From Clostridiales bacterium UBA6981 (GTDB lineage: Bacteria > Bacillota > Clostridia > Oscillospirales > Oscillospiraceae), in assembly GCA_002450075.1 (NCBI GenBank), contig DJYJ01000045.1, forward strand, positions 1 through 56,883: DNA of 56,883 bases. Direction: 5' to 3'. This document shows, piece after piece, positions 23,981 through 32,661 of the stretch (the stretch's first letter is position 1; every line of letters begins with the position of its first letter). The notes under the pieces are model-generated. The model saw nothing but the letters and a program-made list of their open reading frames with translations. It was not told the origin of the DNA and did no database searches. Made by a program: the position numbers and the translations under genes.

Positions 23981-25992
23981 AATTTGACCATCGCTTTACA
24001 CTTGCGGAGGCCGCACCGTCGATGCGCCTGTATCGCGCGGATGGCGTGAGCATGCGGCTTGACTTTTTTGATCATATCCTGCGCGTGGCACTGCTGCGCG
24101 ACGATGTGCCGAGACTTTCGACCTGGAGCGTCTGTCCCGGAGAGGCGGACTGCCCCCTCGCGGGGCGCGACAAGCTCGCGACCGAGGGCTTTGCTGCCAT
24201 TTGTCCGGCAGTTGAGGAAGATGGGGAGAAGCTACGCTTTTCGTTCGACGGTGTTGACTTCACGGTCGAGAAGAAAAATTTTCGCATCACGGCGCAGAAC
24301 GAAAAGGGCATCCTCTATGCCGACCGCAGCGGCCTTGCCTATAACTTCGACGGTGAGCTCGGCGACGGCTCGGTGCACTATACGCGCCGCGAGGCGGGCG
24401 AGCGGATCTTCGGTCTGGGCGACAAGTGCGGAGGCGTGAACAAGGCCGGGCGCAGCTTCGCCCTCGCCGCCGTGGATTCGATGGGCTTTTCCGCCGCAGC
24501 GAGCGACCCGCTATACAAGCAGATCCCGTTTTACATCTGCGAAAACAGCGCCGGATCCTACGGACTTTTTTATGACACCTGCTCCAACGGCCGCGTCGAC
24601 TTCGGCGCGGAGCACGACAATTATTTCGAGCCTTTCTCCTCGATCCGCTTCGAGGAGGAGAACATGGTCTATTATCTGATCCTCGGCACGACGGCGGAGA
24701 TCGTGCGGCGCTTTACGGCCCTCTGCGGCGGGAGCGTGCCGGTGCCGGACTGGGCTTTTCGTTACTGCGGCAGCACGATGGAATATACCGACGCGCCGGA
24801 TACGGACGCGCGCCTGCGCTCGTTTGCGGCAAAATGTGAGAGCAGCGGCATCCGCGCGGGCGGCTTTTACATGTCGAGCGGCTACACCCAGATCGGTGAT
24901 CAGCGTTGTGTGTTCCACTGGAACCTTGACAAGATCCCCTCGCCGGAGGGGCTTGCTGCCTGGTTTCGCGAGAGGGGCATGGAGCTGATCGTAAACGTCA
25001 AGCCCGCGTTTCTGACCACGCATCCGCTCTATGACATGATCGCGCGGCACGGCTGGTTTTTGCACTACGCCGACGGCAGCCCGGCCCGCTTCCCGTTCTG
25101 GGGCGGGATGGCGAGCTATCTCGACTTTACGAACCCGGAGGCCTACGATTTCTGGAAAGCGTGCGTGAAGACGCAGCTCACCCAAAAGGGCTATCGCAGC
25201 ATCTGGAACGACAACAACGAATATGACGTACAGGACGCCGCCGTGCTCGCCTGCGGCTTTGGCCACGAGACGAGGGCCAGACTGATCCGGCCGCTTTTCT
25301 CCTATCTCATGGCGCGTGCCAGCTGCGAGGCCGTGAAGGAGACGATGGGGGAGGGCTTTGTGCCTGTCAACATCTCCCGCTGCGCGATGGCGGGGACGCA
25401 GCGCGTTGCCACCACCTGGACCGGCGACAACTACACCTCCTTTTCCGAGCTGCGCTATAACCACTATCAGGCGATGACGATGGCGCTGTCCGGCTTTCTC
25501 TTCTTCGGACAGGATATCGGCGGCTTTTCCGGCCCGCAGCCGGACGAGGAGCTGTTCCTGCGATGGCTCCAGTACGGCGTGTTTACGCCGCGCTTTGTCC
25601 TGCACTCGTGGAAGCCGGGGCAGGAGAGCACGATGCCGTGGCTTTATCCGGAGCGGATGGAGAGCGTGCGGGCGATCTTCGCGCTGCGGGAGCGGCTGCT
25701 GCCGTATCTGGCGGAAGAATGCGAGAAAAAGCGGAAAGAACACCTGCCGCTGATCTATCCCGTTTTCCTGCGCGAGGAGGGCTATGACTGCGAGGCCGAC
25801 TGCTTCTTCTGCGGCGACCGGATCCTGGCCTGCCCGGTGTTCGACCGGGGGGCGGAGTCGGTGACGGTGACGCTGCCGCGCTGCGCCGAGGGCTGGCTTC
25901 TGCGTGGCGAGGGCGAGCCGATCCCCGGCGGGGAGACGGTCACGGTACCCTGTCTGCCGACAGACCTGCCGGTCTGGTTTGAGATCAAATAA
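23977..25992 (+). CDS. GH31 family glycosidase (alpha-glucosidase/alpha-xylosidase type)
   Basis: 671 residues. An N-terminal beta-sandwich (to about 250) is followed by the barrel. Catalytic nucleophile D412 in SIWNDNNEYD and acid/base D484 in TTWTGDNYTSF match GH31. The region IRAGGFYMSSGYTQIG and NVKPAFLTTHP are also family-like. C-terminal sheets follow. Cytoplasmic. The converging GPH symporter gene just downstream is a likely importer of its substrate. Whether glucoside, xyloside or a sulfosugar is cleaved cannot be told. Confidence 0.9.
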   Translation: MKFDHRFTLAEAAPSMRLYRADGVSMRLDFFDHILRVALLRDDVPRLSTWSVCPGEADCPLAGRDKLATEGFAAICPAVEEDGEKLRFSFDGVDFTVEKKNFRITAQNEKGILYADRSGLAYNFDGELGDGSVHYTRREAGERIFGLGDKCGGVNKAGRSFALAAVDSMGFSAAASDPLYKQIPFYICENSAGSYGLFYDTCSNGRVDFGAEHDNYFEPFSSIRFEEENMVYYLILGTTAEIVRRFTALCGGSVPVPDWAFRYCGSTMEYTDAPDTDARLRSFAAKCESSGIRAGGFYMSSGYTQIGDQRCVFHWNLDKIPSPEGLAAWFRERGMELIVNVKPAFLTTHPLYDMIARHGWFLHYADGSPARFPFWGGMASYLDFTNPEAYDFWKACVKTQLTQKGYRSIWNDNNEYDVQDAAVLACGFGHETRARLIRPLFSYLMARASCEAVKETMGEGFVPVNISRCAMAGTQRVATTWTGDNYTSFSELRYNHYQAMTMALSGFLFFGQDIGGFSGPQPDEELFLRWLQYGVFTPRFVLHSWKPGQESTMPWLYPERMESVRAIFALRERLLPYLAEECEKKRKEHLPLIYPVFLREEGYDCEADCFFCGDRILACPVFDRGAESVTVTLPRCAEGWLLRGEGEPIPGGETVTVPCLPTDLPVWFEIK

Positions 25993-25994
25993 AG

Positions 25995-26025
25995 AGCAAC
26001 CCGGATCCGTCGGATCCGGGTTGCT
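25995..26025. terminator. Bidirectional terminator between GH31 and GPH symporter genes
   Basis: Perfect 14-bp stem AGCAACCCGGATCC (25995-26008) with 26012-26025, 3-nt loop, between convergent stops; no long T-run. Confidence 0.65.
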
Positions 26026-26041
26026 TGCGTATACTGCATGT

Positions 26042-27520
26042 TCAGATATCGATGCTGTTGTTCTCAAAATGCTCGCGCAGCTTGAGCTCCTTCTGCTCCT
26101 GCAGCTCCGCGACCTTTTTGCGCGTCAGCGGATAGTAGACAAAGAGCATCAGCGCCATCAGGCCAAAGAGTACGGCGGGGATGAGCGTGGCCAGGTCGTA
26201 CATCTTTTTGAGATTGCCGAGCGTCTGCACCGCGCCCTTTTCATACTTGTAATTCATGCCGAGCAGCGCGCCGTTGACGCACACGGCCGAGAGCACCTGG
26301 CCGAGCTTGCGGAAGAAGTTGAATACGGAATAGGCCGTGCCGTCGTCGCGGCTGGAGGTTTTGACCTCGAGGTCGTCGATCGTATCGGTCACCATGGCCC
26401 AGAGCTGCATAACGAGCGTCGTCAGCCCGCAACCGCTGACAAAGCAGAGCGCGAGGAAGATCCACATCAGCTTCTCCGGCGCCATGCCGCGCAGGAAGAA
26501 GAGAATCAGGTTGGCCGCGGCGGCCGCCGCGACGCCGACGGAGCAGACTTCCTTTTTGCCGATCTTTCGCGCCATGCCGGGGAGGAGGAACATCATCACG
26601 AGCATCGGGGAATAGGTGCAGGCCTGAGAGGCCAGATTCATCCAGTTGGCGTGGAAATAGTCGTCAAAGAGATAGGTGTAAAAGCTCTGGGTGAACATCT
26701 GCCCGGCGAGCAGCAGCATGGAGATCAGGCTCACGGAGACAAAGGCGCGGTTGGAGAACAGCAGCCGGATGGCCCTCACGGTCGCGCCCTTTTCGCTCTT
26801 CTGCGGCTTGGTCTTGACGCGCTCGCGGTTGAGCGTATAGGCGATGAGGAGCATCACAAAGGAGAAGAGGGCCATGATCACGACGCCGCGGATCACGGGA
26901 GCATACTGCATGTCGGTGATCGCCTTGCCGTTTTCGCCGAGCACGACGTTTCCGTTTGCATCAAGGCGCTTTTCATAGGCGAAGCTTGCGATCAGCAGTA
27001 CCGGGATCGAGCCGAGCGCCGCGCCGATCGAGCGCCAGACAGAGAGCTTGCTGCGCTCGTGCGCGTCCGTCGTCACGACTGAGGCGAGCGAGCCGAAGGG
27101 GATCTGCAGCACGGTGTAGGCCATGCCGAAGAAGATATAGGTCACGGTCGCGTAAACGCAGGTCGCGACGGTGTGCCCCTCCTCGCCCATGCCGGGGAAG
27201 CGGAGGAACATCAGAACGGCCGAGAGCGCGAGCGGGAAGGCCGCGTACAGGATCCAGGGGCGGTAGCGCCCGCCCTTGCCGGGCTTGGCCGTGTCGCAGA
27301 TGCGGCCCATGATCGGGTCGTTGATGCCGTCCCAGATGCGTGCCGCAATGAACATCAGCATGATGAAGAGCGGGCTGAGATGGAAAATGTCGGTATAGAA
27401 CTTCTGCAGCAGGGTCGTCACCAGACTGAACACCAGGCAGCCGGCTGCGTCGATCATCGCGTAGCCGATATAGTCCTTTGCCTTCAGACCGCTGGTGCGC
27501 GCGATGTAGGATTCGTTCAT
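26042..27520 (-). CDS. GPH-family cation:sugar symporter (second copy)
   Basis: 492 residues, about twelve membrane segments. RIWDGINDPIMGRICD and then GGRYRPWIL are the GPH signature; the symporter at 453 has the corresponding LNDPIMGNI and GKFKPW. AAAGGAG precedes the ATG. It is 12 bp downstream of the macro-domain gene in one operon and converges on the esterase-GH31 pair, whose substrate it may import. Confidence 0.88.
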   Translation of the reverse strand: MNESYIARTSGLKAKDYIGYAMIDAAGCLVFSLVTTLLQKFYTDIFHLSPLFIMLMFIAARIWDGINDPIMGRICDTAKPGKGGRYRPWILYAAFPLALSAVLMFLRFPGMGEEGHTVATCVYATVTYIFFGMAYTVLQIPFGSLASVVTTDAHERSKLSVWRSIGAALGSIPVLLIASFAYEKRLDANGNVVLGENGKAITDMQYAPVIRGVVIMALFSFVMLLIAYTLNRERVKTKPQKSEKGATVRAIRLLFSNRAFVSVSLISMLLLAGQMFTQSFYTYLFDDYFHANWMNLASQACTYSPMLVMMFLLPGMARKIGKKEVCSVGVAAAAAANLILFFLRGMAPEKLMWIFLALCFVSGCGLTTLVMQLWAMVTDTIDDLEVKTSSRDDGTAYSVFNFFRKLGQVLSAVCVNGALLGMNYKYEKGAVQTLGNLKKMYDLATLIPAVLFGLMALMLFVYYPLTRKKVAELQEQKELKLREHFENNSIDI

Positions 27521-27532
27521 CTTTCTTCTCCT

Positions 27533-28240
27533 TTACCAGTCGTTATCCTCGTAGATCTGCCGCAGGCGGGCGATCTCGTCCTCCGGCAGCGCGGGCTGCC
27601 GGGGATTGCTGCCGATGCGGAAGCAGGGCTCAAAGTACGAAATGGGCGTGACGTCGACGACCTCGGGGCGAATATCCACACGGGCGAAGAGGCCGTTATC
27701 CAGCTCAAAGAGCGCGTGGTCGCGGTAATAGCCGATATACCGGCCGAGCACCGGCTTGCGGTAGGGCTTTTGGCAGATTTCATACAGCTCCGGCGTGTCG
27801 GCGACGAAGATGACATCGAGGGGGCGGTCCTTCGCCTCGCGCAGGGCGATCTTGACGGCCTCTTCCTTCGGGAAGCGATAATAGAGCGCGGAAAAAAAGG
27901 GCATTGCGATGCTGCGGCAGCCTGAGTCTTCGGCAAGGTCAAAAATGTTTTGATAACAATAGTGCAGCATCAAAAGCTCGTTGGCCTTTCCCGTCAGCCA
28001 AACCGGCGCGGCCGTGACGATCAGTCGGGAAAAGGGGAGCGAAGCGGCATCGGCTTCGGCCGCGCGGCCGACCGAGACGAAGCGCAGCGCACGGATCGCA
28101 CGGCGCAGCCCGTCTCCGCCCGCGGCGGCGACGGCCAGGCAGGAGGGCATCTCGCTGGGCGAGAAGTCGATCTCAATGCTGATGGCGACGGCGTCGGTTT
28201 GCTGCAATAAGATATCTCCCTGTACGACGCGATAGGACAT
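27533..28240 (-). CDS. Macro domain (ADP-ribose binding) protein
   Basis: 235 residues from ATG 28240, with GGAGGG six bases upstream; the upstream ATG at 28267 overlaps the predicted -10 and is unlikely. The N-terminal 150 residues have the macro fold: MSYRVVQGDILLQQTDAV, a GGDGLRRAI loop, SIAMPFFSALYYRFPKEEAV. The usual Asn-rich adenosine loop is altered (SIEIDFSPSEM), so activity as an ADP-ribosyl hydrolase is uncertain. The C-terminal 80 residues are not recognised. Pairing with a sugar symporter is unusual. Confidence 0.72.
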   Translation of the reverse strand: MSYRVVQGDILLQQTDAVAISIEIDFSPSEMPSCLAVAAAGGDGLRRAIRALRFVSVGRAAEADAASLPFSRLIVTAAPVWLTGKANELLMLHYCYQNIFDLAEDSGCRSIAMPFFSALYYRFPKEEAVKIALREAKDRPLDVIFVADTPELYEICQKPYRKPVLGRYIGYYRDHALFELDNGLFARVDIRPEVVDVTPISYFEPCFRIGSNPRQPALPEDEIARLRQIYEDNDW

Positions 28241-28265
28241 GGGCATCCCTCCGAGGTTTTTCTCC

Positions 28266-28331
28266 ATTTTACTCTCATGTACTCGGCCTTGGCAAGAGCA
28301 TATTGGCAAGCGGAGGGAAATGTGATAAAAT
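28266..28331. promoter_or_regulatory. Divergent promoters of the macro-domain operon and the spermidine-synthase-like operon
   Basis: Minus: TTGCCA (28295-28290), 18-bp spacer, TAAAAT (28271-28266). Plus: TTGGCA (28303-28308), 17-bp spacer, TAAAAT (28326-28331). The two -35 boxes are seven bases apart. Confidence 0.6.
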
Positions 28332-28367
28332 CGCAAGCATGAATTCAAACAAAGGGGGAGGGCGCTT

Positions 28368-29963
28368 ATGCGGGAGTATCCGATCCTGAAAAGCAAGCTG
28401 TTTCTGTACCTGACCGAGTTTTTTGCCGGCGTGTCCGTCATGGCGGTCGAGCTTGGCGCAAGCCGTCTTCTCGCGCCGTATTTCAGCTCGTCCCAGATCG
28501 TTTGGACGATCATCATCGGCACGATCATGATCGCGATGGCGCTGGGCAACCTGTACGGCGGCCGAGCGGCGGATAAAAACCCCGACCCGGCGCTGCTCTA
28601 CCGCAGGATCCTCATCGCCGCGGTCTGGATCGCCGCGATCCCGGTATTGGGGAAATATATCATCATGGGCGTCACGGGGCTTTTGATCTTCACGGTCAGC
28701 AGCAATTTCCTCGTGATCGCGGCCTTCGTCTCGTGCATGGTGATCTTCGTCTTCCCGCTGTTCCTGCTCGGCACGGTCACGCCCTCTCTGGTCAAGTCCG
28801 CGGTCGAGAGTCTTGACGACAGCGGGCGAACGGTCGGCCGACTCGGCGCGTGCAACACGATCGGCAGCATCCTCGGCACCTTTCTGCCGACCTTTGTGAC
28901 GATCCCGACGGTCGGCACGGCGGTGACCTTTCTGCTTTTCTCCGGCATTCTGCTTGCGATCGCGCTGGCATTCTTCCTCAGCGCGAAGACAAAGCTGCGC
29001 ACGGCGGTGATCTGCCTCATCCTCTTTCTTCTGTGCGCGATCTTCGGCCGCAGCACAGCCTTTGCTTTCTGGGAGGAGGATCTGACCTATGAGGGCGAGT
29101 CGGTTTATAACTATCTCCAGGTCAAGGAGGACGAGCGGAGCATCGTCTTGTCGACCAATGTTCTCTTCGGCGTCCAGTCCGTCACAATGAAGGAGGGCGG
29201 CCTCACGGGCATGTATTACGACTATGCCCTCGCCGCGCCCGTCATGTGCGGAAAAGAGGCGCCGCGCGTGCTTGTCCTCGGCAACGGGACGGGCACTTAT
29301 GCGAAGCAGTGTCTCGACTATTTCCCCGGCTCCTCGGTCGAGGGTGTGGAGATCGACGGGCGCATCACCGAGCTCGCCTGGCGTTATTTCGATCTGCCGG
29401 AGGCGGTGAAGGTGACGGAATACGACGGCCGCGCGTTCCTCCAGGCGGTAGACACGAAATATGACGTGATCCTGGTCGACGCCTATCAGGACATCACGAT
29501 CCCGTTTCAGATGTCCTCGGTCGAGTTCTTCACGCTGGTGCGCGAGCATCTTGCGGAGGGCGGCGTGATGGCCGTGAACATGAACATGCACTCCGACGGC
29601 GAGGGCAGCATCAACCAGTCGCTGTGTGATACGATCGCCGCGGTCTTTCCCGCTGTCGTAACGGCGGACGTGCGCGGCAATACCAACCGCGAGCTTTTCG
29701 CCTGCGTCGAGGGAGATCCGGCGGAGCGTCTGGCGGAAAATCTGAAGACGCTTGAGCCCGGCGAGCTGCGCAGCATGATGGAGCAGGTCTCCCAGCGCCT
29801 GACACCGGTGACGGGCGGCAACCACGTGCTGACCGACGACCGCGCCCCGGTCGAGGTGCTGGGCATGCGGGCGATCGACGCGCTGATCTCGGACGAGCTC
29901 GTCTGGGTGCGCGGCATCTATGAGCGCGAGGGGCTGCGCGGCCTGATCGACACATTCGGATAA
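28368..29963 (+). CDS. Membrane-fused spermidine-synthase-like protein
   Basis: 531 residues. Residues 1-225 form about seven membrane segments resembling those of fused MFS/spermidine-synthase proteins. The cytoplasmic C-terminal half has the aminopropyltransferase Rossmann fold: VLVLGNGTGTYAKQ, VEGVEIDGRI, YDVILVDAYQ and HLAEGGVMAVN. GNGTG replaces the usual GGGDG, and the polyamine-gating residues are not evident, so true polyamine synthesis is unproven. GGGGGAGG precedes the ATG. It is followed after 13 bp by the methionine sulfoxide reductase gene. Confidence 0.8.
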   Translation: MREYPILKSKLFLYLTEFFAGVSVMAVELGASRLLAPYFSSSQIVWTIIIGTIMIAMALGNLYGGRAADKNPDPALLYRRILIAAVWIAAIPVLGKYIIMGVTGLLIFTVSSNFLVIAAFVSCMVIFVFPLFLLGTVTPSLVKSAVESLDDSGRTVGRLGACNTIGSILGTFLPTFVTIPTVGTAVTFLLFSGILLAIALAFFLSAKTKLRTAVICLILFLLCAIFGRSTAFAFWEEDLTYEGESVYNYLQVKEDERSIVLSTNVLFGVQSVTMKEGGLTGMYYDYALAAPVMCGKEAPRVLVLGNGTGTYAKQCLDYFPGSSVEGVEIDGRITELAWRYFDLPEAVKVTEYDGRAFLQAVDTKYDVILVDAYQDITIPFQMSSVEFFTLVREHLAEGGVMAVNMNMHSDGEGSINQSLCDTIAAVFPAVVTADVRGNTNRELFACVEGDPAERLAENLKTLEPGELRSMMEQVSQRLTPVTGGNHVLTDDRAPVEVLGMRAIDALISDELVWVRGIYEREGLRGLIDTFG

Positions 29964-29976
29964 GGAGGATCGAACC

Positions 29977-30438
29977 GTGAAAGATGTTGATTACCGGACG
30001 CTCTGCGCCGAGGCGGAAAGTCTCATCGCGGGCGTTAGGCACCCGATCGCAAACCTTTCGAATCTCTCGGCGCTGATCTTCCAGACGCTGGGCGGCCTGA
30101 ACTGGGCCGGCTTTTATCTGCGCGAGGGCGAGACACTGGTGCTCGGCCCGTTCCAGGGACGCGTCGCCTGCATCGAGATCCCGCTTGGCCGCGGCGTGTG
30201 CGGCACAGCGGCGAGGGAGGACAAAACCCAGCTCGTGCCGGACGTGCACGCCTTTCCGGGGCATATCGCCTGCGACGGCGCGTCCAATTCCGAGATCGTG
30301 ATCCCGCTGCACCGCGGCGGGGAGGTCGTAGGCGTGCTCGACATCGACAGCCCGCTCTTAAACCGGTTTTCCGAACAAGACAAAGCAGGGCTCGAGGCGC
30401 TTGCCGCCGTGATCGAAAAGCACGTGTTCTCGGATTGA
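29977..30438 (+). CDS. msrC: Free-methionine-R-sulfoxide reductase (GAF-domain fRMsr)
   Basis: 153 residues, GTG start with AAGGAGG eight bases upstream. A single GAF domain reduces free L-methionine-(R)-sulfoxide. All three functional Cys are present: in GRVACIEIP, in GRGVCGTAA and in GHIACDGASNSEIV, with LVPDVHAFPG between. Second gene of the operon. Clear assignment. Confidence 0.93.
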   Translation: MKDVDYRTLCAEAESLIAGVRHPIANLSNLSALIFQTLGGLNWAGFYLREGETLVLGPFQGRVACIEIPLGRGVCGTAAREDKTQLVPDVHAFPGHIACDGASNSEIVIPLHRGGEVVGVLDIDSPLLNRFSEQDKAGLEALAAVIEKHVFSD

Positions 30439-30464
30439 TTCGAAAAACCGGAAACTAGAAACTA

Positions 30465-30501
30465 AAAAACGGATGTGAACCATTGATTCACATCCGTTTT
30501 T
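30465..30501. terminator. Bidirectional terminator
   Basis: Perfect 15-bp stem (AAAAACGGATGTGAA at 30465-30479 with 30487-30501), 7-nt loop, between convergent genes. Confidence 0.85.
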
Positions 30502-30503
30502 GA

Positions 30504-30746
30504 TTATTCGCTGCGCAGCGGCAGCCACCAGGTAAAGCCGAAGGCGAGACAGTTTGCGATCCATTCCGCCGTGCCGACGCCCTTTTCCCTGGCGACCTTG
30601 CGGCCGATGGTCAGCGTCTCGGCAAGGTGCATCGCGAAGAGCACGATCAGCGGGATCGGCTTTTTCTTTGCCGCAAGAGCCGCAAACGCGGCGTACAGTA
30701 CGACACAGATCGGCTTTCCAAACCATTTTGTCAGTTTCAGAAACAT
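30504..30746 (-). CDS. Small membrane protein of unknown function
   Basis: 80 residues from the ATG at 30746 (GAGGAGGAAAAG upstream). Two to three hydrophobic stretches (WFGKPICVVLYAAFAALAA and PLIVLFAMHLAETL) and a Trp-rich end (FGFTWWLPL). I do not recognise a family beyond general small conserved membrane proteins. It lies 20 bp after the SmsB gene on the same strand and is probably the last gene of that operon. Confidence 0.65.
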   Translation of the reverse strand: MFLKLTKWFGKPICVVLYAAFAALAAKKKPIPLIVLFAMHLAETLTIGRKVAREKGVGTAEWIANCLAFGFTWWLPLRSE

Positions 30747-30766
30747 GACTCTTTTCCTCCTCTGTT

Positions 30767-31693
30767 TCAACGCAGGAAGCCGTTGATGATCTGCTCCTCA
30801 GCCTCCGCTTCTGTCAGCCCCAGCGTCATCAGCTTGGTCAGCTGGTCGCCGGCGATCTTGCCGATCGCGGCCTCGTGGACGAGCATCGCGTCGATGTCGT
30901 TGGCCTCGAGCGAGGGGATGGCCAGAATGTGGCCGCGGTCCATGATGATCGAGTCGCACTCGGTATGGCCGCTGCAGGGCGCGTTGCCGGTGATGCGGGC
31001 GTTGAAGGTCTGGCTTGAGTCGTCGCGTGCGACGCTGCGGGAGACGACGTCCGCCGTCGCGCCCGCGCCGTTGAGGTTGACCTGATAGGAGCTGACGGCG
31101 TTCTGGCTGCCGTGGGTCATGAGGCGCTCCTTGACGATGAGCTTTGCGCCGGCCTTCAGCTCGGCGATCGTCGTGCGCTCGGTCGAGTCGACGCCCTTGA
31201 TCTGTTCCATCTCCATCTCCATGGAGCTGTCCTCTTCCATATAGCACTCGGTCACCGGGTTGAGGATGCGCTTGCCCCTGCCGTCGCCAGAGCCGTAATG
31301 CTTTTCCACATATTTCACCTTGGCGCCGCGTCCGACGAAGAAGCGGTGGACACCGTCGTGCTCACTGTCCTGGCCGCCGCAGTTGTCGATGCCGCAGCCG
31401 GCGACGATCACGACGTCGGCGTCCTCGCCAATATAAAAGTCATTGTATACCGTCTCCTTGATGCCGCTCTCGCTGATCACGACGGGGATGTGGACGCTTT
31501 CGTTTTTGGTGCCCGGCTTGATGCGGATGTCGATGCCGCTGCCGTTTTCCTTGGAGATGATGTCGATGTTGGCGGTGGTGTTTCGCCCGGCAAGCTGGCT
31601 GTTCGCGCGGAAGTTGTACGCGCCGGCCGGAACGGAATGAAGATCGGCGATCTCGGAGATCAGCCGCTTCTGGATCGCGTCAAGTTTGACCAT
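30767..31693 (-). CDS. SufB/SufD-family Fe-S assembly protein, minimal SmsB type
   Basis: 308 residues, shorter than SufB (about 470) or SufD (about 420). The beta-helix core has GEDADVVIVAGCGIDNCG, DGVHRFFVGRGAKVKYVEKH, and near the end HTECDSIIMDRGHILAIPSL with HEAAIGKIAGDQL, the conserved C-terminal block of the family. As in the two-gene SMS (SUF-like minimal) system, it pairs only with an ATPase gene upstream. It would serve as scaffold for Fe-S clusters; no cysteine desulfurase gene is in the window. Confidence 0.85.
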   Translation of the reverse strand: MVKLDAIQKRLISEIADLHSVPAGAYNFRANSQLAGRNTTANIDIISKENGSGIDIRIKPGTKNESVHIPVVISESGIKETVYNDFYIGEDADVVIVAGCGIDNCGGQDSEHDGVHRFFVGRGAKVKYVEKHYGSGDGRGKRILNPVTECYMEEDSSMEMEMEQIKGVDSTERTTIAELKAGAKLIVKERLMTHGSQNAVSSYQVNLNGAGATADVVSRSVARDDSSQTFNARITGNAPCSGHTECDSIIMDRGHILAIPSLEANDIDAMLVHEAAIGKIAGDQLTKLMTLGLTEAEAEEQIINGFLR

Positions 31694-31708
31694 GTTCTTT
31701 CTCCTCCC

Positions 31709-32437
31709 TTACTGCAGCTTTTCGCAGACGCTGACCGGCGCGGTCCTGCCGATCAGCTCCGGCAGGATCTCGTCGGGCTTGCCGCGCCTGGTGATGCGGC
31801 CGTCAGCGAGGACGATGATCTCGTCGGCGATCTGCAGGATGCGCTCCTGGTGGGAGATGATGACGATGGAGCTGTCCTGGATCTCACCCTGCATCTTTTC
31901 AAATATACGGATCAGATTCTGAAAGCTCCACAGGTCGATGCCAGCCTCGGGCTCGTCAAAGACGCTGAGCTTGGTCTGGCGTGCAAGAAGCGTTGCGATC
32001 TCGATACGCTTGAGCTCACCGCCAGAGAGGGAGGAGTTGATCTCGCGGTCGATATAATCGCGCGCACAGAGACCGACCTCCGAGAGGTATTCACAGGCGG
32101 CGGAGAGGGAAAGGTTCTTCCCCGCGGCAAGACGGAGCAGATCCTGCACGCGGATGCCCTTGAAGCGGACGGGCTGCTGAAAGGCAAAGCTGATGCCGCG
32201 CTTCGCGCGTTCGGTGATGTCGAGGGCGGTGATATCCTCGCCGTCCAGGAGGATGCTGCCGGAAATCGGCTTTTCGATGCCCATGATCAGACGCGCGAGC
32301 GTGGACTTGCCGCTGCCGTTCGGGCCGGTAATGACGACGAACTTCCCGTTTTCGATCATAAGACTCAGATCGTGGATGATCTCTTTTTCCCTGTTCTCTT
32401 CGCTGACCGCGAAGCTCAGGTTCTTGATCTCAAGCAT
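31709..32437 (-). CDS. SufC/SmsC Fe-S assembly ATPase
   Basis: 242 residues from ATG 32437 (AAGGAG upstream, six bases). ABC ATPase with Walker A TGPNGSGKSTLARLI, signature SSLSGGELKRIEIA, and SVFDEPEAGIDLWS with a Q-loop FAFQQP; EPEAGID is characteristic of SufC rather than of transport ATPases. Cotranscribed with the SufB/D-like partner 15 bp downstream. Confidence 0.88.
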   Translation of the reverse strand: MLEIKNLSFAVSEENREKEIIHDLSLMIENGKFVVITGPNGSGKSTLARLIMGIEKPISGSILLDGEDITALDITERAKRGISFAFQQPVRFKGIRVQDLLRLAAGKNLSLSAACEYLSEVGLCARDYIDREINSSLSGGELKRIEIATLLARQTKLSVFDEPEAGIDLWSFQNLIRIFEKMQGEIQDSSIVIISHQERILQIADEIIVLADGRITRRGKPDEILPELIGRTAPVSVCEKLQ

Positions 32438-32474
32438 GGTTTGTCTCCTTTGTGCGTTTAATTCCAACTACACT

Positions 32475-32503
32475 ATTTTATGCTAAAATCCGCTGCTTTG
32501 CAA
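32475..32503 (-). promoter_or_regulatory. Promoter of the smsCB operon
   Basis: On the minus strand TTGCAA (32503-32498), 17-bp spacer, TAAAAT (32480-32475), 38 bases before the smsC start. Confidence 0.6.
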
Positions 32504-32573
32504 TAGACGAAGAAAAGAATAATGGCAAAATCAGAGTGAAAGGAAGAGGGCGCGGAACAGCAATTGGTAATCA

Positions 32574-32602
32574 TTGACTTTTGCACGTGCGAACGATAGA
32601 AT
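32574..32602 (+). promoter_or_regulatory. Promoter of the Gate-domain membrane protein with palindrome in spacer
   Basis: TTGACT (32574-32579), 17-bp spacer, TAGAAT (32597-32602). The spacer contains TTGCACGTGCGAA, a near-palindrome around CACGTG that could be an operator. GCCCcaaggtGGGC lies just downstream. Confidence 0.6.
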
Positions 32603-32661
32603 GAGCTCGTGCCCCAAGGTGGGCAAACAAACAGCGAGAAACGGTTCAAGGAGGATCCGGC

